Shown here piece by piece: positions 44,970 through 52,644 of a DNA stretch of 64,000 nucleotides; the first letter of the stretch is position 1, and each line of letters starts with the position of its first letter. The position numbers and the translations under genes are program-made. The DNA is from Synechococcus sp. CB0101 (GTDB lineage: Bacteria > Cyanobacteriota > Cyanobacteriia > PCC-6307 > Cyanobiaceae), in contig NZ_CP039373.1 in NCBI RefSeq assembly GCF_000179235.2, positions 2,140,518 to 2,204,517 of the forward strand, read 5' to 3'. The notes beneath the pieces are model-generated. The model was not told the DNA's origin, did not search any database, and saw only the letters and a list, made by a program, of their open reading frames with translations.

Positions 44970-45880
44970 GAGGGTGCGTCACGCTCTGCGGTTGGTTCAG
45001 ACCTACGGAAGACCGCTCAGAACGCGCTCAGAGGTAGCGGCATTCCTCACTTGGATGGAAGATCGTGGAATTGCTCCTCAGACTCGCTTGGGTGTTTTGA
45101 GCACATTCCGCAGAGTCAATCCAGAGCAGGGGGCGTTTACGGGGCACAGGATCAGGATTCCAAGTCGTTCCGTGTTCGACGACATCCTGACCAGAGCAGA
45201 AGTATCCAAGATTCTTGAGCATCTCAAGATCAATGAGGATTGGTACTACCCGATCTTTTTTTTGTGGTTGAGCACGGGTTTGAGAAACTCAGAAATCATT
45301 GGTCTGACTTGGGATTGCATTGATTGGGAGCAATCCGAGTGCAAGATCACCAAGTCTCTTAAGCGTCGGGAAGATTCCAACGTCTTGCGGCAGTGGGGTG
45401 AGACAAAGAATAAGAAGCATCGGATTGTTCCCTTGACGACTGGAGTGCTCAAGATGTTGCAGGAACACCAGGTGCTGATGCAGGCGATGAACCTTTACCA
45501 ACCTTATGGACTGCTCTTTTTGACAAAAAGAACGCGAAGCAATCTCTACGATGCACTGCTAGAGCGTGTATGGAAGAGAACTCTCAAGAGTTGTGGAATT
45601 AAATATCGAAAACTTTATTCTCAGCGTCACACCTTCTTGAGTCACACGCTTGCATCAGGAAATTCCCCTGCTGATGTTGCTGCTATCGCGGGGCACAGGT
45701 TGGATGAACTGCTCAAGACGTACGCAAAACCAACTGGAGCATTGAAGTTGGTTGAGTGGTCATGACGACTGATGGTGCATGGGGAAGCACTCTGATGGTT
45801 TAGTGCATTGATGCAGAAGCATCAAATTATCAAAAACAAACCATGTGTGTAGCATCGAAACGCAATGCACTTGTGTCTGC

Positions 45881-46060
45881 GTGGGTCGAGTCACAATTAC
45901 ACTGGATGAGCGCGATCACCTTGCGCTAAAAATATTGGCACTGCATAAGAGGGAGAAAATTGTCACACTAATCCAAGATGCAATGCGCGCATACCTTGAC
46001 AAGGAATGTGCTTACGATCTTGCTATACTGTCCACCAAGTCTCAGGAGAAATCTGTCTAG
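45881..46060 (+). CDS. ribbon-helix-helix protein (CopG/Arc-like) 1
   Basis: GTG 45881 gives 59 residues: VGRVTITLDERDHLALKILALHKREKIVTLIQDAMRAYLDKE... This is the strand (RVTITL), helix, turn, helix pattern of CopG-type DNA-binding proteins or antitoxins. The stop is directly followed by the ATG of a second RHH-like gene (46061). No toxin partner recognised nearby. Confidence 0.65.
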   Translation: MGRVTITLDERDHLALKILALHKREKIVTLIQDAMRAYLDKECAYDLAILSTKSQEKSV

Positions 46061-46237
46061 ATGGATTCGGGTGATGATGGCAGGTATCGAATTGATCCAG
46101 ATAAACTCCCGAAGAAACTGGATATTGACTTGCCCCCTGCGCTGTTAAAAAAACTTGCGGAAAATGCTGCGGCAACTGGAAGGTCGCTGGATGAACTGAT
46201 TCTTGAGATTCTGGATCAGTATCTGCAGGATCGCTAG
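46061..46237 (+). CDS. ribbon-helix-helix-like small protein 2
   Basis: 58 residues starting immediately after the preceding stop. KKLDIDLPPALLKKLAENAAATGRSLDELILEILDQYLQ is a clear RHH pattern: strand LDIDLP, helix A, a GRSLDE turn, helix B. It is probably a repressor or antitoxin produced with the previous gene. It is below common gene-length cut-offs. Confidence 0.6.
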   Translation: MDSGDDGRYRIDPDKLPKKLDIDLPPALLKKLAENAAATGRSLDELILEILDQYLQDR

Positions 46238-46254
46238 AAATTGAATTCTGACAT

Positions 46255-46281
46255 AAAAAAACCAGCAGGGTGACCTGCTGG
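46255..46281 (-). terminator. intrinsic terminator for the 46313-46513 gene
   Basis: Perfect 8-bp stem CCAGCAGG / CCTGCTGG (46262-46281) with a 4-nt loop, followed on the minus strand by seven T (46255-46261). Confidence 0.85.
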
Positions 46282-46312
46282 GGAAGGGTGAAGGTGGTAG
46301 GTATTGGCAAAC

Positions 46313-46513
46313 CTATTGCTTTTGGATGCCCTGCTCCAGGATGAATGCCGCCAGATTGCTTAGGGAACGACCCTCCTCATTGCTGCGTTGGACAATCGCC
46401 TCAAAGGTGGAGTGGGGAATGGTGATCGTGATTCGTTTAGGCGATCTGGACAGCAAGTTCCTCTTGCTGACTTCGTAGGGGGTCATCTTTGCTCTGTAGC
46501 GCGTAGCAATCAT
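46313..46513 (-). CDS. ribbon-helix-helix protein 3
   Basis: 66 residues. After a basic leader (MIATRYRAKMTPYEVSKRNLLSRSP), the segment KRITITIPHSTFEAIVQRSNEEGRSLSNLAAFILEQGIQ is a typical RHH domain. It is convergent with RHH proteins 1 and 2 and has its own terminator. It possibly regulates the element. Confidence 0.7.
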   Translation of the reverse strand: MIATRYRAKMTPYEVSKRNLLSRSPKRITITIPHSTFEAIVQRSNEEGRSLSNLAAFILEQGIQKQ

Positions 46514-46660
46514 TGCATATCACCCCCCCGTGTAACTATCCTAATAGGAAACATGCCTGATGCTTTATTCATTAAATGCATAACCTATTTGCAGTATTAC
46601 GCAGCATAATGCTGCATTTTGAAGTGTACTCATATGGGGACTTGGCAAGTTCCAGGGCAT

Positions 46661-46813
46661 TCAGAGCAACTTCTTCTGTTTGAGTTGTCTCCAGAAGCAA
46701 TCAAGTGCTGCCTCCATTACCTCATCGGGAGTTTTGAATGCAATCGTGTGGGTAATAGGACTGATCACATTCTTCTGGATCTCAATCAACTGCTTCTTAC
46801 TCTCGCTTCTCAT
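46661..46813 (-). CDS. small hypothetical protein
   Basis: 50 residues: MRSESKKQLIEIQKNVISPITHTIAFKTPDEVMEAALDCFWRQL, then a basic end. It has a well-formed start right behind the stop of the upstream small gene (46816), implying a two-gene unit. No family recognised. Confidence 0.45.
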   Translation of the reverse strand: MRSESKKQLIEIQKNVISPITHTIAFKTPDEVMEAALDCFWRQLKQKKLL

Positions 46814-46815
46814 TG

Positions 46816-47037
46816 TTAACCCCAGGTCTCGTGTGGTTGTTTAAGGATGTATGCTTCCTTCTTGATTAAGAATTTAATGAGGTCACTTTTGTTCAATCGA
46901 TAGTGCCTGCAAAGTTGATCTCTTGTGCTTTGCAGGTATGCCTCATGCCGCTTGAATGATATCTGTTCTCGGGTTGACTTGATTGAATTCATGGTGCTTG
47001 ATGTCTTGATGAAGGATGTAAATATTGTGGATTCCAA
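46816..47037 (-). CDS. small basic protein, probably DNA-binding
   Basis: 73 residues, or 58 from ATG 46992. Rich in Lys/Arg, with SFKRHEAYLQSTRDQLCRHYRLNKSDLIKFLIKKE, a helical pattern reminiscent of RHH/MobC-like proteins. It is upstream of the 50-residue gene on the same strand. Unrecognised. Confidence 0.45.
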   Translation of the reverse strand: MESTIFTSFIKTSSTMNSIKSTREQISFKRHEAYLQSTRDQLCRHYRLNKSDLIKFLIKKEAYILKQPHETWG

Positions 47038-47078
47038 ATGGGTTTGCCTTGAGTTTATTCAAATGGTCGCTGTCTTAG

Positions 47079-48294
47079 GGAAATTCTGGAAAACCCAGCC
47101 CGTCTGCGCGAAAATGAACCTGTAATCGCAGACCAGGACTGGGTTGATGGGCGGCAAGCAGCTCGGTTTCACGGACTATGAGCTGACCACGGCCAAGAAG
47201 CGCACCAAGCGCGAGAAATTTCTCTCCGAGATGGAGGCTGTGGTGCCTTGGCAGGCACTCATCGATCTGATCGAGCCGCACTACCCCAAGGCGAGCAAGA
47301 AAGGCGGCAGGCCTCCCTATCCGCTGGCAACGATGCTGCGCATTCATCTGCTGCAGCAGTGGTACTCCCTCAGCGATCCGGCCATGGAAGAGGCCTTGAT
47401 CGAGGTGCCCACCATGCGCCGCTTTGCCGGCATCGAGCTGATCAGCGATCGGATCCCGGACGAGACCACGATCCTCACGTTCCGCCATCTGCTTGAGAAG
47501 CATGGGCTGGGTGAGCAGATTTTTGACACCGTCAAAGCGCTCCTGGCCGCTCGGGGCGTAACCATGCGTCAGGGCACGATCGTCGATGCCACCTTGATCG
47601 CAGCGCCCAGCTCCACCAAGAACAAAGATGGGAAGCGGGATCCGGAGATGCACCAGACCAAAAAGGGCAACCAGTGGTACTTCGGCATGAAGGTCCACGC
47701 CGGCGTTGACAAGGACTCAGGCCTGATCCATTCGGTTGTCGTCACCGCCGCCAACGTGCACGACCTCACCCCGGCAGCTGAGCTACTGCATGGAGATGAG
47801 GAGGTGGTGTACGGCGATGCTGGCTACCAGGGCATCGCCAAGAGACCAGAAATGGCTGGCAAGACAGCGGAGTTCAGAGTGGCGATGCGGCCCGGCACGC
47901 GCAGGGCTCTTCCTGACACCCCGGATGGGAGGGTGCAGGATCTGATCGAGACGGCCAAAGCTCACATCCGCTCCAAGGTTGAGCATCCCTTCCGTGTGAT
48001 CAAGCAGCAGTTCGGCTTTCAAAAGACCCGGCTGCGAGGCTTGGCCAAGAACCGCTGCAAAATCAACGTGCTTGCGGCACTGTCGAATCTGTACCAGGCC
48101 CGACGACAATTACTCGCGACAGTGTGAACAGGGACTTGGTGTGCCTGCACACCTCTATTTAGCCTCAAAACCAGCCGAAAGTGGCTGGATATGTGAGCCA
48201 AGGTCATCAAAAAATGGCCTCAGAGGCAATTTGCAGCCAAAACCACTCTTTCTGCTCGCTGCCGCCGCTCAAACACCGCTTGTCCAGAGTTTCC
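47079..48294 (+). mobile_element. IS5-family insertion sequence, 1,216 bp
   Basis: Imperfect terminal inverted repeats (GGAAATTCTGGAAAACC at the left, GGAAACTCTGGACAAGC as the complement of the right end) flanked by the 4-bp duplication TTAG (47075-47078, 48295-48298). This YTAR-type target is typical of IS5. One complete transposase. Confidence 0.88.
47144..48127 (+). CDS. IS5-family DDE transposase
   Basis: 327 residues. N-terminal DUF772 region (PWQALIDLIEPHYPKASKKGGRPPYPLATMLRIHLLQQWY, LSDPAMEEALIEVPTMRRFAGIEL). Catalytic core: GTIVDATLIAAPSS (first Asp), YGDAGYQGIAKRPE (second Asp) and a C-terminal Glu in KVEHPFRVIKQQFGF. Intact. Start TTG 47144 or ATG 47147. Confidence 0.95.
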   Translation: MMGGKQLGFTDYELTTAKKRTKREKFLSEMEAVVPWQALIDLIEPHYPKASKKGGRPPYPLATMLRIHLLQQWYSLSDPAMEEALIEVPTMRRFAGIELISDRIPDETTILTFRHLLEKHGLGEQIFDTVKALLAARGVTMRQGTIVDATLIAAPSSTKNKDGKRDPEMHQTKKGNQWYFGMKVHAGVDKDSGLIHSVVVTAANVHDLTPAAELLHGDEEVVYGDAGYQGIAKRPEMAGKTAEFRVAMRPGTRRALPDTPDGRVQDLIETAKAHIRSKVEHPFRVIKQQFGFQKTRLRGLAKNRCKINVLAALSNLYQARRQLLATV

Positions 48295-48344
48295 TTAGAT
48301 GTACTTGTGATCGATTGGTTTTAAGATCTTCTTTAAAACACCTT

Positions 48345-48527
48345 ATGATTTTAATTGATCTTTATTCATTGCGCTATCGCGCAATGTCGCCTGCGGCGAC
48401 TCATCTGGAGGTGATATTATTCAATATTGACAATATTGATGCCATCCCTAACAAAGATATTTATAAGAGTTTGTGTTGCATCTATCCTGATTTGTTCTTG
48501 AAACCTGACAAAGGTAATTATACATAA
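48345..48527 (+). CDS. possible small protein after the IS5 element
   Basis: 60 codons from ATG 48345 (MILIDLYSLRYRAMSPAATHLEVILFNIDNIDAIPNKDIYKS). It is AT-rich, as is the rest of this region, and has no family or clear ribosome site. It may be a gene remnant. Confidence 0.25.
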   Translation: MILIDLYSLRYRAMSPAATHLEVILFNIDNIDAIPNKDIYKSLCCIYPDLFLKPDKGNYT

Positions 48528-48619
48528 AATCTCTATGGTTGTCAAGTCTTCTAGGTATTAGTGAGTGCTTGTAATAATTTAAGGTAAATGCTAAAACAGT
48601 TCAGTAAGTAAAGGACAAT

Positions 48620-49060
48620 ATGGAAACCCTCTTAGACAGAAGATATCGCCAAAGACTATTTGAATGCTGCCTAAAGAAACCAGTGCCAGTCGGGTCTCCT
48701 GGTATTCCTAAGTGGAAGTTGGAATGCCCTCTGTGTGGTGGTGCTGGGGCGTTGCTGGTCTGGTTGCCCGCGCGGAATACCTACAAGTTCTTGTGCTCCT
48801 CAAGTAATTCCAGGAATTGCGGAGTCCAGGTGGAGTTCCCTGTGCTCCTGAAGATGTGGAATTTGCCCCTGTATCACCAGTATTTGCAGGAGAGGGAGGA
48901 AGAAGGCACTGCTGGTGCAGGGTTCAATGTCCCTAAGGCATCTCAGGTCTTGCCTCAGCGGCGATCGAAGAGGAGTTTGGAAGGGCGCGAACGCCAAGTC
49001 CCTCACGAACTCAAAAACGACGGTTCAAGGCATCTCGGCGACACCTCTGATGGTGCGTGA
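48620..49060 (+). CDS. zinc-finger-like hypothetical protein
   Basis: 146 residues. A putative zinc ribbon: CPLCGGAGALLVWLPARNTYKFLC then SRNCGVQVEFPVLLKMW (Cys near 35, 38, 59, 67), similar in spacing to primase or phage zinc ribbons. The tail is charged and low complexity (KRSLEGRERQVPHELKNDG). It is the last cargo gene before attR and convergent with DUF2301. Confidence 0.55.
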   Translation: METLLDRRYRQRLFECCLKKPVPVGSPGIPKWKLECPLCGGAGALLVWLPARNTYKFLCSSSNSRNCGVQVEFPVLLKMWNLPLYHQYLQEREEEGTAGAGFNVPKASQVLPQRRSKRSLEGRERQVPHELKNDGSRHLGDTSDGA

Positions 49061-49077
49061 CACTTTGAGAACTGGTT

Positions 49078-49102
49078 GTTGACTTGAGAAAATCAAGTCA
49101 AC
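49078..49102. terminator. perfect hairpin over the DUF2301 stop codon
   Basis: GTTGACTTGA / TCAAGTCAAC, a 10-bp stem with a 5-nt loop. It covers the stop codon (49093-49095) of the element-supplied C-terminus. On the minus strand the loop is TTTTC but no T-run follows, so it is more likely a recombinase arm site or a weak terminator. Confidence 0.5.
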
Positions 49103-49734
49103 TCGGAGTCCTTGCCACTGCCTCGTCGCTGCTCTTCTAAGTAGGCGAACACACTCTTATCGCCCACATCGGCGGCCGCTGGCATCGGGAATTTGCGCAG
49201 GGTGAGCACCAGGAGCAGCGCGGCTTCGAGCCCAAGAAGATTGGCGGTGGCGGTGAGAGGCAGCAGGCCGGTTAAGGCGCCGAGTAGGGCCAGCGGCAGC
49301 AGCAGCGTCACCCCAATCGCTTCCGGGCGGCGGAAGCAGAAAAACTCCTTGAAGCCGATGCCGGCCAGGGCGGCAAAGAACGGACCGATCGCCCAGATCC
49401 AGGCGGGATGGGCCGCTACCGCAGCGGCCATGCCGCCTGGGCCGGCGCTGATGGCCAAGGCGGCAAAGCCCACGCATCCCAGCAGCCAGAGGAGCTGCAG
49501 AGCCCGATGCAGGGGCCGCAGGTAGATGTGAATCCAGCGCAAGGCCAGGCCCACCCCCAGCAGCAAGGGCAGCAGCCACGGCCAGAGCCAGGCGTCGCCG
49601 AGCTGGCGCCACTGCAGCAACAAACCCACTTGGGCGATGGCGGCGACGCACAGCGCCAGCCGGTAGCTGAGCACTTCCCGCTCGTCCTCTGCCGTGATGC
49701 TGTACGGCCCGTACACCCCTTCGAAGCTGGTCAT
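49093..49734 (-). CDS. DUF2301 membrane protein with element-replaced C-terminus
   Basis: 213 residues, about six helices, starting MTSFEGVYGPYSITAEDEREVLSYRLALC and containing GIGFKEFFCFRRPEA and LTLRKFPMPAAADVGDKSVFAYLE, the DUF2301 hallmark. Function unknown. ATG 49734 overlaps the upstream reductase stop (ATGA). Its last ~17 codons after GDKSVF come from the integrated element; the native end is at 42741-42797. The protein is thus kept functional in length. Confidence 0.85.
   Translation of the reverse strand: MTSFEGVYGPYSITAEDEREVLSYRLALCVAAIAQVGLLLQWRQLGDAWLWPWLLPLLLGVGLALRWIHIYLRPLHRALQLLWLLGCVGFAALAISAGPGGMAAAVAAHPAWIWAIGPFFAALAGIGFKEFFCFRRPEAIGVTLLLPLALLGALTGLLPLTATANLLGLEAALLLVLTLRKFPMPAAADVGDKSVFAYLEEQRRGSGKDSELT
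49148..49164. repeat. attR of the integrative element
   Basis: AACACACTCTTATCGCC, a direct copy of 42781-42797, within the DUF2301 coding sequence. Confidence 0.85.
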
Positions 49735-50705
49735 GGCGGCGGCGGTGCTTGCACCAGTGTGGCCAGGGCCGGACCAGCGGGCACGATCCCGGAGGGGTGC
49801 AAGGGGAATAGGGCGCCGAAGTAGTCCTGGCGCCAAGCCTGATCGCAGCAGGTGTCGGCCACGCCAGGCAGCCCAAACACCCGTTGGCGCCAGTGCCACA
49901 GGGCCGGCAACTGCCAGAGGGGCCGCCGCGACACACCGAACAACGGGGCGTACACCAGCTCCAGGCGGATCAAGGTGGGGAAGAGTTGCACATCCGCCAG
50001 GGTGAGGCAGTTGCCGCACAGCCATGGCCCAGCCCCGGACGTGCCCAGGGCAGCTTCGGCTTGCTCCAGTGCTGCAAACAGTTCGCTTTCGGCGCGGTCG
50101 TAGGCCGACTGGTTGCGAGCGAAGCCACAGCGATACACCCCGTCGTTGACGGCTCCTTGAAACAGCTCCCGCCAGCCTTCGATCCCTGCGCTCAGCTCCG
50201 CTGGCGCCAGATCGGGGGCCTCGGCTGGAGCCGGCCATTGGTTGAGCAGCTCGATCAGCCGGGCGCTTTCCCCCAGCACCACCCGGCCGCTGCTGCGTTC
50301 CACCAGCACCGGCACCGTGGCCCGCTGGTCGGTGGTGGCCCCAGAGCGGCGATAGAGCTCCTGGAGGGTGCTGCAGCCCAAAAACGGTGTGCCGAAGCGC
50401 CAGCGCCCGGCTTCCGGGTCGGGCTCCACCACCAACAGTTCGATGCTGTTCTGCAACTGCCGCAGCGTCCATACCAGCCAGGCGCGGTGGGCCCAGGGGC
50501 AGCTCCGCCCCACGATCAGCACATGGGAGCCCGGCTCTGCGGCATTGGTTGGCAGAGGCGGCAGGGCGCTGAAGGCCGCGGCGGGCCGGCGGTAGTTCCC
50601 ATCGCTGTCAGCGGGGCCAAGCCCCTGCATCAGCTGTTGCCATTGCCAGTTCCAGCCAGCACGGGCGGCGCTCACCACGACAGGAGGAATCGCCATCGCC
50701 GGCAT
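49731..50705 (-). CDS. glutathione S-transferase family protein (glutathionyl-hydroquinone-reductase-like)
   Basis: 324 residues from ATG 50705 (TTG 50735 possible). Thioredoxin-like N-terminal domain with catalytic Cys in GRSCPWAHRAWLVWTLRQL, then VPVLVERSSGRVVLGESARLIELLN. The C-terminal helical GST domain has LCGNCLTLADVQLFPTLIRLELVY, matching Omega/Xi class GS-hydroquinone reductases that de-glutathionylate quinones. First gene of the former GST-DUF2301-ABC-F operon. Confidence 0.85.
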   Translation of the reverse strand: MPAMAIPPVVVSAARAGWNWQWQQLMQGLGPADSDGNYRRPAAAFSALPPLPTNAAEPGSHVLIVGRSCPWAHRAWLVWTLRQLQNSIELLVVEPDPEAGRWRFGTPFLGCSTLQELYRRSGATTDQRATVPVLVERSSGRVVLGESARLIELLNQWPAPAEAPDLAPAELSAGIEGWRELFQGAVNDGVYRCGFARNQSAYDRAESELFAALEQAEAALGTSGAGPWLCGNCLTLADVQLFPTLIRLELVYAPLFGVSRRPLWQLPALWHWRQRVFGLPGVADTCCDQAWRQDYFGALFPLHPSGIVPAGPALATLVQAPPPP

Positions 50706-50752
50706 CACTGCATCGCTGCCAGGCTGGCGCAGCAACGAGCCGGAGAACAGGC

Positions 50753-51694
50753 ATGGGCCAGGGCCGAGTGCTGGTGGTAGCGGCCACCCATGGCAACGAG
50801 CGCAATGCCCCCTGGCTGCTCGAGCAATGGCGGGCTCGCCCGGAGTTGCTGAATGCCGCAGGACTCGATCTTCAGCTGGAGATCGGCAATCCCGATGCGT
50901 TCGCAGCCAATCGCCGCTACCTCGATCGCGACCTCAACCGGTGCTTCACGCCGGAGTTGCTGGCGGATGCCAGTCGCGCCGAACGCGAGGTGCAGCGAGC
51001 CCGTGCCCTGCTGGTGGCCCATGGCCCTGATGGGGAGCAGCCCTGTGGGGTGGCCCTCGATCTGCACAGCACCACCAGCGCTATGGGCAATTCCCTGGTG
51101 GTGTACGGCCGCCGGCCCGCCGATCTCGCCTTGGCCGCCGGCATCCAGGCTCGGCTGGGCTTGCCGGTTTATCTGCATGAGGCTGATGCGGCCCAAACGG
51201 GGTTCCTGGTGGAGCGCTGGCCGGTTGGGTTGGTGATTGAGGTGGGGCCGGTGCCCCAGGGTTTGGTGGCCGCGGCGATCTGCCGGCAAACGCAGCTGGC
51301 CTTGGAAGCGGCTCTCGACACCCTGGCCGCGGCGGCTCTAAGCACGCTGCGCCTGCCCTGTCATCTTCAGGTGCATCTGCATCACAGCAGCCTCGATCTG
51401 CCCCGCCATCCCGATGGAACCCCGGCTGCTGCGTTGCACCCGCAGTTGCAGCACCGCGATTGGCGGCCTCTGGAGCCAGGCGATCCGCTGTATTGGAGAG
51501 CCGATGGAACAACCCTGGCCTACGCACCTGCCGCAGAGGCCGCCTCACTGGCCCGCTGGCCGGTGTTCATCAATGAGGCGGCGTACGGCGAGAAGGGCAT
51601 CGCCTTGAGCCTCTGCCGCCGGGAAATCTGGGCGTGTCAGCCCAGCTGGGCAGAGGCTCTGGGGTGCTGGCCTCAGATGGCGGGGCCGTTGTAG
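50753..51694 (+). CDS. aspartoacylase/succinylglutamate desuccinylase family zinc hydrolase
   Basis: 313 residues. M14-like carboxypeptidase fold: VVAATHGNERNAPWLLEQW (zinc ligands H and E of HGNE), NPDAFAANRRYLDRDLNRCF, VALDLHSTTSAMGNSLV (third ligand H) and a catalytic Glu region LVIEVGPVPQG. It hydrolyses N-acyl amino acids such as N-acetylaspartate, or related cyanobacterial substrates. Divergent from the GST gene. Confidence 0.88.
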   Translation: MGQGRVLVVAATHGNERNAPWLLEQWRARPELLNAAGLDLQLEIGNPDAFAANRRYLDRDLNRCFTPELLADASRAEREVQRARALLVAHGPDGEQPCGVALDLHSTTSAMGNSLVVYGRRPADLALAAGIQARLGLPVYLHEADAAQTGFLVERWPVGLVIEVGPVPQGLVAAAICRQTQLALEAALDTLAAAALSTLRLPCHLQVHLHHSSLDLPRHPDGTPAAALHPQLQHRDWRPLEPGDPLYWRADGTTLAYAPAAEAASLARWPVFINEAAYGEKGIALSLCRREIWACQPSWAEALGCWPQMAGPL

Positions 51695-52077
51695 ATCAGC
51701 TGTTGCACGGTGCGGCCGTCAGGGCTGATCAGGATCTCGGTGGTGATGGTGGGGGGCTGCCCTGCCTCCTGCCAGCCAGGCTTGCCGCCGTTGAAGCGGA
51801 ACAGGAATCCTTTGCTGTCGTTGCCGACCATGCAGCTGCCGCCGCTGCCACCGGAGGTGAACATGCAGGCGGCGGGGATGTACTGGGTCAGGCCGCCGTT
51901 CAGGGTTACCGCGGTGTTTCGCGCCAGGTTCATGGCGCGCTGGCGAGCAGTGGCTTGCTGCTGCAGCTGATCAATCCGATCAAGGGTTTCTTGCACGTTC
52001 TGGGCCAGGCCGGTAGCCGGGGCCAGGGCCAGGGACGCCGCAGCAAGTCCGCCTGCGATCGAGGTAATGCGAAGCAT
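51673..52077 (-). CDS. exported hypothetical protein
   Basis: 134 residues. Signal peptide MLRITSIAGGLAAASLALAPATGLAQ (cleavage after LAQ), a short coiled coil (NVQETLDRIDQLQQQATARQRAMNLARN) and a small mature domain with two Cys (AACMFTSGGSGGSCMVGND). Its 3' end overlaps the aspartoacylase gene by 22 bp. Periplasmic; unknown function. Confidence 0.65.
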   Translation of the reverse strand: MLRITSIAGGLAAASLALAPATGLAQNVQETLDRIDQLQQQATARQRAMNLARNTAVTLNGGLTQYIPAACMFTSGGSGGSCMVGNDSKGFLFRFNGGKPGWQEAGQPPTITTEILISPDGRTVQQLIYNGPAI

Positions 52078-52101
52078 GGCAATGAAAGTTGGGGAATCAG
52101 C

Positions 52102-52404
52102 TCAGCCGCAAGCCCATGTGCTCTGCTCCTTGGTGCAGGGCAGGTCGCTGCTGGAGCCATCGGCCCAGTAAATACGAAGCCGATCGTCTGTGGTGCCCAT
52201 CCGGAACGTGAGCGATTTCACGGGACCGGCTGGTGCTTTGCCCGAGGGATCGGCCGTGTTTCCTGTCCCTGGCTTGGCCTGGCGCTGCTCGAGTTGTTGC
52301 AACCGCAGCTCGATTCGATTGAGACGCTCGTCCTCGGCAGGGGGCTGGCTCTGACAACCCACCAGCAGCAGCGCGGCGGCCAGAGACAGGGCGGAGAGGC
52401 GCAT
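52102..52404 (-). CDS. putative lipoprotein
   Basis: 100 residues from ATG 52404. Lipoprotein signal MRLSALSLAAALLLVGC with a lipobox ending in Cys17. A short coiled coil (EDERLNRIELRLQQLEQRQ) precedes a small domain (VKSLTFRMGTTDDRLRIYWADGSSSDLPCTKEQSTWACG) with two Cys. Same strand and style as the preceding exported gene. Membrane-anchored; function unknown. Confidence 0.7.
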   Translation of the reverse strand: MRLSALSLAAALLLVGCQSQPPAEDERLNRIELRLQQLEQRQAKPGTGNTADPSGKAPAGPVKSLTFRMGTTDDRLRIYWADGSSSDLPCTKEQSTWACG

Positions 52405-52644
52405 GGCCTGGGCGGAGAAAGGCAACTCCTAGCAGCGATCTCAGCGATTGACCAGGTGTTGCATCAGCGCAGCTGATCGGATTGATTAGCTGCGCTGCGC
52501 CCCGGACGCGCTTCAACCCACGTCACACGGCGCAAACATCCGTTACATTCATCTGTGGCAGGGCGGGTTTCCGGCCTGTCCTTCCTTCCCGCTCAACAAC
52601 GAGTCCATTCGGGCTTGGCTGCTGAGCACTACGTATCCGTACTC

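Larger units (their letters stand above)
42977..45765 (+). pseudogene. tyrosine-recombinase integrase interrupted by an IS
   Basis: The N-terminal part 42977-43252 carries an Arm/AP2-like DNA-binding domain (NNGVIQVRVRIDGVDRF, SAQIWEDYCLGKLDYTLDSYRP). The C-terminal part 44974-45765 has the core-binding and catalytic domains: STGLRNSEIIGLTW (first Arg), KNKKHRIVPL (Lys), YSQRHTFLSHTLASG (RHT), AAIAGHRLDELL and the nucleophile in TYAKPTG. Removing the IS 43253-44969 and one copy of the GAGG target duplication restores the frame exactly (..VNGQGR|VRHALRL..), giving ~356 residues. TTG start at 42977. The integrase is inactive as it stands. Confidence 0.9.
42781..49164. mobile_element. integrative element in the DUF2301 gene
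   Basis: A 6.4-kb AT-richer region bounded by a 17-bp direct repeat, with a (now broken) tyrosine integrase next to the left end. Cargo consists of small RHH-like and other DNA-binding-like proteins and a zinc-ribbon protein, plus two IS copies. The right end encodes a substitute C-terminus for DUF2301. The sequence TCAAGTCAAC occurs near both ends (42863-42872, 49093-49102, and inverted at 49078-49087), like arm-type integrase sites. Confidence 0.85.

Noticed and set aside
46925..47125. 66-codon plus-strand ORF running into the IS5 element
   Set aside because: It overlaps the better-supported minus-strand small gene. Rejoining across the IS adds only about ten codons without a domain.
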